Assembly: GCA_011051635.1 (NCBI GenBank)
Contig: DRKV01000061.1
Span: forward strand, 1-11,121
Length of the DNA: 11,121 bases
Reading direction: 5' to 3'
Origin: Chloroflexota bacterium
GTDB lineage: Bacteria > Chloroflexota > Anaerolineae > Anaerolineales > DRKV01
The first letter of the stretch is position 1. Every line of letters begins with the position of its first letter. Positions 6,298 to 11,121 of the stretch are shown piece by piece. The position numbers were made by a program, and so were the translations under genes. Under the pieces are notes generated by a model. It saw only the letters and a program-made list of their open reading frames with translations. It was not told the origin of the DNA and made no database searches.

Positions 6298-6373
6298 TGG
6301 CGCCCTCGGCGTGACTCGAACACGCGACCCCTTGCTCCGCAAGCAAGTGCTCTCTCCACTGAGCTACGAGGGC
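6298..6373 (-). tRNA. tRNA-Arg, anticodon GCG, CCA encoded
   Basis: 76-nt cloverleaf on the minus strand: acceptor stem GCCCTCG/CGAGGGC (7 perfect pairs), D arm GCTC-AGTGGAGA-GAGC with the A20 typical of arginine tRNAs, anticodon arm CTTGC-TTGCGGA-GCAAG giving anticodon GCG, variable loop GGGTC, T arm GCGTG-TTCGAGT-CACGC, discriminator G and an encoded CCA. It reads the arginine codons CGC and, by wobble, CGU. Most bacteria use ACG (inosine) here. It has its own promoter and terminator. Confidence 0.95.
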
Positions 6374-6404
6374 ACGATATGTACTCCTTTTCGTGCGCCC
6401 GCAT

Positions 6405-6433
6405 ATTCTACACGATATGCCAGCCAGGGTCAA
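6405..6433 (-). promoter_or_regulatory. Sigma-70 type promoter of the tRNA-Arg gene
   Basis: On the minus strand TTGACC (6428-6433) and TAGAAT (6405-6410) are separated by exactly 17 nt. The predicted start is about 24 nt before the mature tRNA 5' end. Confidence 0.85.
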
Positions 6434-6451
6434 GAGAAACAAACAACGGTT

Positions 6452-6479
6452 GCAGGACAACCGCGAGCAGTTGTCCTGC
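6452..6479 (-). terminator. Hairpin terminator of the sensor kinase gene
   Basis: On the minus strand GCAGGACAAC pairs perfectly with GTTGTCCTGC around an 8-nt loop, 13 nt after the kinase stop. The tail is T-rich (GTTGTTTGTTT) but interrupted and begins about 6 nt after the stem, so termination may be partial. The tRNA promoter lies just beyond. Confidence 0.6.
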
Positions 6480-6492
6480 CGGGAGACAAGGG

Positions 6493-8454
6493 CTACATCT
6501 GGGGTTCGCCGACCGGCATAGCGCCGGTTTCGGCCAGCGCATATTGCGGATTGGCGGCTTTGACGGGTAACTGAACGTAAAAGGTGCTGCCAGGGAAATG
6601 CTCTTCATCGTGGCCGGGGCTTTCCACCCAGATGCGTCCTCCGTGGGCTTCCACAATCCCGCGGGCAATCGCCAACCCCAATCCGGGGCCCCCGCCCTTG
6701 AATTTGGTACGCCCCGAAGAGTGCACCGAGACTTTCCCCGTCTGGTAGAACTTCTCGAAGATGAGTTCGTGGTGTTCCGGGTCAATCCCGATGCCGGTGT
6801 CCTGGACGCTGACTTCTACCGAGGGGGTTTCTCCCTGCCCCAGTACCTTGCGCCCCCGCACCGTGATTCGTCCGCCATCCGGTGTGTACTTGATGGCATT
6901 GATTATCAGGTGGTAAAAGACCTTGTACAGAAGTTCCGAATCGGCCTGTATCCAGGGCAACTGCCGCACGTTTTGGGTTTCCAGGGCAAGATTGCGCTCT
7001 TCCAACGCGGTTTTCAACTCCCCCGCCACGCGGCGGATGACCATGTGCAGCCAAGTGGGTTCCAGGTGCATGCTGAGGGTTTGATTGTCAATTTTGCTGA
7101 CATCCAGCATGCTGTTGATGATTTCGTGCAGGCGGCTGATGCCATCCATGACGCTGTTGAGAAGCGCCTGATTCTCCCCGTCGCCGACCACAGCAGGACG
7201 GGTCGCCAATACCTGTGTGTACCCCTTGATGACCGTCAAGGGTGTACGCAGTTCATGGGCGGCCACCTCGATGAAATCGGCTTTGGCCTGGTCGAGGCGG
7301 GCCAGGTTGTGATAGGCTTTTTCCAGTTCGGCGTTGAAACGGATGATTTCATCGTACAAACTGGCGTTTTCCAGGGCGACGGCTGCCTGGCCTGCAAAGG
7401 CGAGCACAAGGGCAGCATCTTCTTCCGTGAAGGCTCCGGCCTCCTTCCGCGTAAGCGAAATCATACCGATGACGCGGTTTTTGGTAATCAGCGGCACGCC
7501 CATCCAAGAGCGGTTGAGGGGCAGCCAATCCAGTTGCTGCCATCCATCGCTCTGGGTGACATCGTCCACCCAGATGGGACGGTTGGCTGCCACCATCTGC
7601 TTGAACACATCCCCTTCCCGAATAGGAACCCGCAGGTTGATGGCCCGCTGGTCATCAGGGAAACCACTCTGGGCGATAATTTCCAGTTCGTCGCCGTACT
7701 GCAAGAGCACGGAGCCGCGCTCATATGGCACCACAGCGGCCAACTGCTCCAGAATTTGTTGCGGAACCTGGCGCATATCCAGACTGCCGGCCAGTTCACT
7801 CCCGATTTTCTGCAACGATTCCGCCAATTGGCGGCGTTTTTGCTCCGTCTGATAAAGTTGCGCGTTGCGGATGGCAACGGCCAGTTGGTCGGCCAGACCC
7901 TGGAGGAGGGTGATTTCCACAGAGGGGAAGGAGCGCGCCCGTTTGCAGCGGATGTCCAGCAAGCCGATGACATCCGTCCCCATCCGCAGAGGCACCAACA
8001 AGGCAGAGCGCGTATCGGGGAGTTCAGGGAGATGGGGATAAGCCAGGATTTTGACGGTGTCATCCAGGGGGATGCACTCCCCTTGGGTGCAGACGCGCCC
8101 CAAAGGGGAATCCGCTTCCACAGGGAGACGCGTCCCCTTTTGGGGCGGGCGCACTTCCTGGGGGCATCCGCCAGCCTGCAAAGCGAGCACATCCCCTTCC
8201 TCCCGCATCCACACGCCGACAAAGTAAAATCCGAAGCGCTCCCGAATAAGGCGGACGACATACGGCAGGAGCCCATCCAAAGAAAGCATGGCGCTGACCT
8301 GGCGGGCTATCTCGCTGCTCAATTGGAGATGTTCGAGGGTGATATGTTCGAAAGTCTCGTCAGGAGGCGGCGCGGCGGAACGAGAGCGCCGGCCAAACCA
8401 ATACGCTCCCGCAGCAGTTGCAACGAGAAGGGAAATCCAGAGGGTGAGGTTCAC
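6493..8454 (-). CDS. Membrane-anchored sensor histidine kinase, GAF-GAF-HisKA-HATPase
   Basis: A 653-residue sensor kinase. Order: one N-terminal membrane helix (about residues 4-20) with a basic stop (GRRSRS), a first GAF domain (about 44-200), a second GAF domain (about 222-365), a short coiled linker, HisKA with phospho-acceptor His400 in AAHELRTPLTVIKG, and HATPase_c (about 500-632) with N box HLIINAIKYTPDGG (Asn519), G1 box VQDTGIGID and G2 box GGGPGLGLAIARG. The G2 box has proline where serine or threonine is usual. With only a single membrane helix and no extracytoplasmic loop, it should sense a cytoplasmic signal through the GAF domains; the ligand is unknown. GTG at 8454 is preferred, as the membrane helix starts at once and a GGGA lies upstream; TTG at 8478 is the alternative. 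No response regulator is adjacent. Confidence 0.93.
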   Translation of the reverse strand: MNLTLWISLLVATAAGAYWFGRRSRSAAPPPDETFEHITLEHLQLSSEIARQVSAMLSLDGLLPYVVRLIRERFGFYFVGVWMREEGDVLALQAGGCPQEVRPPQKGTRLPVEADSPLGRVCTQGECIPLDDTVKILAYPHLPELPDTRSALLVPLRMGTDVIGLLDIRCKRARSFPSVEITLLQGLADQLAVAIRNAQLYQTEQKRRQLAESLQKIGSELAGSLDMRQVPQQILEQLAAVVPYERGSVLLQYGDELEIIAQSGFPDDQRAINLRVPIREGDVFKQMVAANRPIWVDDVTQSDGWQQLDWLPLNRSWMGVPLITKNRVIGMISLTRKEAGAFTEEDAALVLAFAGQAAVALENASLYDEIIRFNAELEKAYHNLARLDQAKADFIEVAAHELRTPLTVIKGYTQVLATRPAVVGDGENQALLNSVMDGISRLHEIINSMLDVSKIDNQTLSMHLEPTWLHMVIRRVAGELKTALEERNLALETQNVRQLPWIQADSELLYKVFYHLIINAIKYTPDGGRITVRGRKVLGQGETPSVEVSVQDTGIGIDPEHHELIFEKFYQTGKVSVHSSGRTKFKGGGPGLGLAIARGIVEAHGGRIWVESPGHDEEHFPGSTFYVQLPVKAANPQYALAETGAMPVGEPQM

Positions 8455-8488
8455 GGTGTATCCCGAAATGCAATCCAATAGCGCATTT

Positions 8489-8494
8489 ATTGTA
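8489..8494 (-). promoter_or_regulatory. Candidate -10 box of the sensor kinase gene
   Basis: TACAAT on the minus strand, 34 nt upstream of the preferred GTG start. A matching -35 box is not clear. Transcription from here would leave a leader of about 28 nt for the GTG start and almost none for the TTG at 8478. Confidence 0.4.
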
Positions 8495-8608
8495 CCTGTC
8501 TGGTTTCCCCCGTGTGTAGCAATGACGGGTTAAAAGAATGGCAAGGCCGGACGAGGGCGCAGGCAAAATGTGCGGAAAGGCTTTGCTGACTGACTACTTA
8601 GCGGAGGA

Positions 8609-8638
8609 CGCAGATGCCCGCTGATTTACGCTGTTTCC
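8609..8638. repeat. 10-bp period repeat (CGCTGATTTA type)
   Basis: Three consecutive decamers beginning CGC(A/T)G: CGCAGATGCC (8609), CGCTGATTTA (8619), CGCTGTTTCC (8629). It is non-coding and, like the other short arrays in this window, lies between genes. Confidence 0.55.
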
Positions 8639-8796
8639 TCTGTGGCTACTCCTTGCGGAGGTGTCGGGCGGACGAGGAAAAGCGGCATCGAGATGCCGCA
8701 CTCCAAAGCGAAGCCCGCCTCGCGGGGTGCCTTCGCAGGGGTTGGTACAGTTTCAACTTCCGGAGATTACCCGCAAGGTGCTCCCCCGCAATCGGG

Positions 8797-8802
8797 TATA
8801 AT
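8797..8802 (+). promoter_or_regulatory. -10 box of the MFS/TauE/MscS operon
   Basis: Perfect TATAAT, 42 nt before the MFS start, with no good -35 box at 16-18 nt upstream. The leader would be about 35 nt long and ends with AGGAG (8835-8839), 5 nt before the ATG. Confidence 0.6.
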
Positions 8803-8844
8803 TCCCGCATTAGACAATCATCTACTGCGACAAAAGGAGACAGG

Positions 8845-10026
8845 ATGGCCGCGACTATCCCGGCTGTACGGGAAGACCAGGATTTTCAAACCCAAAACGT
8901 CTTGAGCATCGCCTGGGGGCACTTCACCCACGACACCTACTCCGCTTTCGTGGCGCCGCTGCTTCCTTTGCTCATCGAGAAGTTGTCTCTCTCGCTGACG
9001 CTGGTAGGGACGCTGACCGCCATTTCGCAATTGCCCGCGGTGCTCAACCCCTTCATCGGCTATCTGGCTGACCGGGTCAATGTGCGCTGGTTCATCGTCC
9101 TGGCTCCGGCGGCTACGGCCACCTTTGCCAGTTTGTTGGGATTGATGCCCACCTACTCGGCCGCGGCGGTGCTCCTGCTGGCAATGGGAGTCAGCGTAGC
9201 GGCGTTCCACGCCCCCGCGCCGGCCGCCATCGCCCGCATAGCGGGACACAGCACCGGCAAAGGGATGAGTTGGTTCATGGCCGCCGGGGAGATGGGCCGC
9301 ACCCTGGGGCCGCTCCTGGCCGTTTGGGCTGTCTCCGCATGGACGCTGGAAGGGATGTGGCCGGTGATGCTCCTGGGGTGGGCAGCCAGCGGAATACTCC
9401 TGTGGCGGCTGCAAGGGGTAGACGTACAACCCCCGAAGCAGGAGAGTATCCGCCCCATTCTCTCGCACATGGGACGCGTCTTCCTGCCTCTGATGTTCGT
9501 CGTTTTGTTCCGCAACATGCTGGCCGTGGAGGTGGGCACATACATGCCCACCTTTCTGCGGCAGCGAGGAGCGGCGTTGTGGCTGGCCGGCGGAGCGCTT
9601 TCCATTCTGGAGGCTGCCGGTGTAGTCGGAGCGCTCGTCAGCGGGCCATTGAGCGACAAACTGGGGCGCAGGACCGTATTGGGCGGGGCGATAGGCAGCG
9701 CAGCGCTCCTCATGCTGGCCTTCTTGCGCGTTCAGGGCTGGGTGATATTCCCCCTTCTGCTGGCGCTGGGTTTTACGACTCTCTCCACGCAGCCGGTTTT
9801 CCTTTCCCTGATTCAGGACCACTTTCCCGAGCACCGGGCAGTCGCCAACGGAACGTACATGTCGGTTTCTTTTTTATTGCGCAGCGTGGCCTTGTTCCTG
9901 GTAGGCGTGCTGGGAGACCACCTGGGGCTGGAAAGCACATACGTTATAGGGGCGGTGGTGGCGCTGCTGGCGCTGCCCGCCTTGTGGCTCCTTCCACCTG
10001 AAAAACACGTTGAGGGGGCAAAATGA
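8845..10026 (+). CDS. MFS transporter, fosmidomycin-resistance (Fsr)-like
   Basis: A 393-residue inner-membrane transporter with about 12 hydrophobic segments. The Fsr-like features are HFTHDTYSAFVAPLLPLL at the first helix (from residue 26), GYLADR (72-77) as motif A after helix 2, AFHAPAPAAIARIAG (120-134) in place of the FHPxA motif, and GPLSDKLGRR (267-276) as the repeated motif A in the second half. Fsr relatives export fosmidomycin and other small drugs, but the substrate here cannot be inferred. ATG at 8845 is chosen for its strong AGGAG and because it begins shortly before helix 1; an in-frame ATG at 8614 is rejected. The stop overlaps the next gene by ATGA, so the two are translationally coupled. 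Confidence 0.9.
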   Translation: MAATIPAVREDQDFQTQNVLSIAWGHFTHDTYSAFVAPLLPLLIEKLSLSLTLVGTLTAISQLPAVLNPFIGYLADRVNVRWFIVLAPAATATFASLLGLMPTYSAAAVLLLAMGVSVAAFHAPAPAAIARIAGHSTGKGMSWFMAAGEMGRTLGPLLAVWAVSAWTLEGMWPVMLLGWAASGILLWRLQGVDVQPPKQESIRPILSHMGRVFLPLMFVVLFRNMLAVEVGTYMPTFLRQRGAALWLAGGALSILEAAGVVGALVSGPLSDKLGRRTVLGGAIGSAALLMLAFLRVQGWVIFPLLLALGFTTLSTQPVFLSLIQDHFPEHRAVANGTYMSVSFLLRSVALFLVGVLGDHLGLESTYVIGAVVALLALPALWLLPPEKHVEGAK

Positions 10027-10739
10027 GCGTTTTACTGGTTGCCGGAACGATTGCCCTGGCGATTTTCACCCAAAGTTTTTCGGGGTTTGGGTTTGCGCTG
10101 GTCTCCATGCCGGTCATCACACCCATTCTGGGGTTGAAAATCAGCGCCCCGCTGATAGCCCTGTTGGGCGTGACAGCCGAGGTCGTCTTGCTGGTGTACT
10201 TTCGGGAGGCGCTCACCTTTCGGGAGATGGGACACCTGATTGTTGCCTCGTTGTTCGGCACCATCATCGGAGTGACCGCCCTGCGGCTGGTGCCGGAGCG
10301 GGTGTTGCTACCCGGCCTGGGAATCGTCATTGCGGGGTATGTGCTCTACAACTGGCTGCGCTTTCCCCTGCCGGGCATGGATTCCCCAGGGTGGGCCTGG
10401 CTCCTGGGGGGGCTTTCGGGGGCGCTGGGGGGGGCGTACAACACTTCGGGGCCGCCGGTCATCATGTACGGACACGCCCGCCGCTGGGAACCGGAGCAGT
10501 TCAAAGGGAATCTGCAAGGTTTTTTCTTCATCAACAACATCTTCGTCATCACGGGACACGCTATCAACGGGAATTTCACCCCCGAGGTGTGGCATAATTA
10601 CTTGCTGGCGCTCCCTGCCCTGGCCGTGGGCATTTGGGGCGGACTGGCGTTAGGACGCAAGATTGATTCCAACCGCTTCCGACAGGTGGTGCTGGGGATG
10701 CTCTTCATCCTGGGAGTTCGCCTGATTTGGAGCGGGTGA
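10023..10739 (+). CDS. TauE/SafE family permease
   Basis: A 238-residue, seven- to eight-helix membrane protein of the TauE/SafE (formerly DUF81) family, whose known members move sulfite, sulfoacetate or related anions across the inner membrane. Seen: the paired half-repeats with SFSGFGFALVSMPVI (residues 18-32) and GGLSGALGGAYNTSGPPVIMYG (129-150), the second ending in the family's typical GPP segment, and a closing arginine-rich loop before the last helix. The ATG overlaps the MFS stop, with GAGGGGG as ribosome site. Substrate and direction are not readable. The coding region contains G7 and G8 tracts that encode glycines. Confidence 0.9.
   Translation: MSVLLVAGTIALAIFTQSFSGFGFALVSMPVITPILGLKISAPLIALLGVTAEVVLLVYFREALTFREMGHLIVASLFGTIIGVTALRLVPERVLLPGLGIVIAGYVLYNWLRFPLPGMDSPGWAWLLGGLSGALGGAYNTSGPPVIMYGHARRWEPEQFKGNLQGFFFINNIFVITGHAINGNFTPEVWHNYLLALPALAVGIWGGLALGRKIDSNRFRQVVLGMLFILGVRLIWSG
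10389..10434 (+). other. Cluster of G-tracts, possible G-quadruplex in the permease gene
   Basis: Five tracts of three or more G lie in 46 nt: GGG (10389), GGG (10393), G7 (10406-10412), G5 (10418-10422) and G8 (10427-10434), with short loops of 4-5 nt between the last three. They are on the sense strand, so the structure could form in the mRNA. Confidence 0.5.
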
Positions 10740-10763
10740 ACGTTCTTCCAGGAGACAGGTCAT

Positions 10764-11121
10764 ATGGATTTTGAAATCGCGGGCAACACTTTACAGGCCT
10801 GGGGGCTGGCGTTGGGGACAACGCTCATCCTGTGGCTGGGATTGGAACTCATCAAACATCTGGCTTCGCAGCGTGCACGCGCCTGGGCGCAGCGCACCGT
10901 CCACACCTGGGATGATTTGCTGGCTGACCTGATAGACCGAATCGCCTGGTGGATGCTGCTGGTAGTTGCCATCTACGCCGGAATCCAGTGGTTGAGGCTG
11001 CCGGACGGATTGCACGCCTGGCCAGGCATCATGCTCAGAGCGGCTTTGTGGATGCAAGCAGGGTTGTGGGGGGTAGTGCTGATAGACAAATGGGTGCAGA
11101 ATCGCATCCACAAAGAGATGG
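10764..11121 (+). CDS. MscS-type mechanosensitive channel, N-terminal part (3' end outside window)
   Basis: The frame opens at ATG 10764, 24 nt after the permease stop, with AGGAG about 9 nt upstream, and runs off the window after 119 codons. Seen: a first membrane helix (about residues 12-30), a basic connector with the segment HTWDDLLADLIDR (about 50-62), a second helix (WWMLLVVAIYAGIQWL) and a third hydrophobic stretch (about 95-108) ending IDKWVQNRIHKE. This helix-TxxDD-helix layout is typical of the N termini of MscS-family channels that release solutes under osmotic downshock. The pore helix and the beta domain, which would prove it, are not in the window. Confidence 0.7.
   Translation, partial: MDFEIAGNTLQAWGLALGTTLILWLGLELIKHLASQRARAWAQRTVHTWDDLLADLIDRIAWWMLLVVAIYAGIQWLRLPDGLHAWPGIMLRAALWMQAGLWGVVLIDKWVQNRIHKEM

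Larger units (their letters stand above)
8455..8844. other. Divergent intergenic region between the sensor kinase and the MFS transporter
   Basis: This 390-nt stretch holds promoters for both directions, a 10-bp period repeat, and two small inverted repeats: GCGGCATC/GATGCCGC (8682-8699), and a nested one at 8708-8736 with outer arms GCGAAG/CTTCGC and inner arms CCCGC/GCGGG. A frame in phase with the MFS gene stays open from 8614 but its composition is not protein-like. I see no convincing gene here. Confidence 0.65.

Noticed and set aside
6195..6404. N-terminal extension of SurE
   Set aside because: It would translate the tRNA-Arg gene and its terminator; the conserved start motif and the ribosome site fix the start at 6194.
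888..8454. Sensor kinase and the two response regulators as one phosphorelay
   Set aside because: They are several kilobases apart, on opposite strands and under separate promoters; nothing in the sequence ties them together.
6598..8481. 627-codon open frame on the plus strand opposite the sensor kinase
   Set aside because: It mirrors a kinase with all catalytic motifs on the minus strand. Its translation has no recognisable domain, and long antisense frames are common in GC-rich genes.
8614..8844. N-terminal extension of the MFS protein
   Set aside because: Arg-rich translation of repeat and hairpin DNA; a strong AGGAG and a TATAAT box lie just before the ATG at 8845.
8818..9834. 338-codon open frame on the minus strand opposite the MFS gene
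   Set aside because: Strongly hydrophilic, Gln/Arg/His-rich translation, as expected for the complement of a membrane protein gene.
1..11121. Defence system, prophage, transposon or biosynthetic cluster
   Set aside because: No transposase, integrase, nuclease-ATPase pair, toxin-antitoxin pair or biosynthetic core enzyme is visible; gene content is housekeeping, signalling and transport.

Overview
The window is a stretch of bacterial chromosome with high GC (roughly 60% by eye), dense coding and mostly housekeeping content. The gene mix, together with short-period tandem repeats at several gene junctions, suggests an Anaerolineae-like member of the Chloroflexota. That is an impression from gene content and style, not a proven assignment. 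I see no insertion sequence, integrase, phage gene, CRISPR array or toxin-antitoxin pair, and no clear multi-gene system of a new kind.

Left block (1-3658, all +): the C-terminal half of UvrC; a stand-alone REC-domain response regulator; a 43-residue basic single-pass membrane protein; imidazolonepropionase (hutI); a 59-residue two-pass membrane protein whose ATG overlaps the hutI stop; and an HD-domain phosphohydrolase. From the 43-residue gene onward spacing is 3 nt, overlap and 6 nt, so those four genes look like one translationally coupled unit. The junctions uvrC/regulator, regulator/small gene and the 3' end of hutI carry tandem repeats with periods of 14, about 10, 8 and 8 bp. Several stop codons lie inside these repeats, so the last residues of those proteins are repeat-encoded.

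Middle block (3659-5357, +): a second response regulator (REC plus C-terminal coiled coil) with a TACAAT box so close to its ATG that a leaderless transcript is likely, then an inositol-monophosphatase family protein. Between them lies a perfect 12-bp hairpin that is either a terminator or a structure hiding the ribosome site of a tiny leader ORF coupled to the phosphatase gene. A bidirectional terminator separates this block from the next.

Minus-strand block (5373-8454): surE, a tRNA-Arg with anticodon GCG that has its own promoter and terminator, and a membrane-anchored GAF-GAF-HisKA-HATPase sensor kinase. Any pairing of this kinase with the two upstream regulators is only conceivable, because they are not adjacent.

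Right block (8845-11121, +): after a 390-nt divergent intergenic region come an Fsr-like MFS transporter, an overlapping TauE/SafE-family permease, and the start of an MscS-type mechanosensitive channel. They appear to be one operon of three membrane transport proteins, behind a TATAAT box and a good ribosome binding site.
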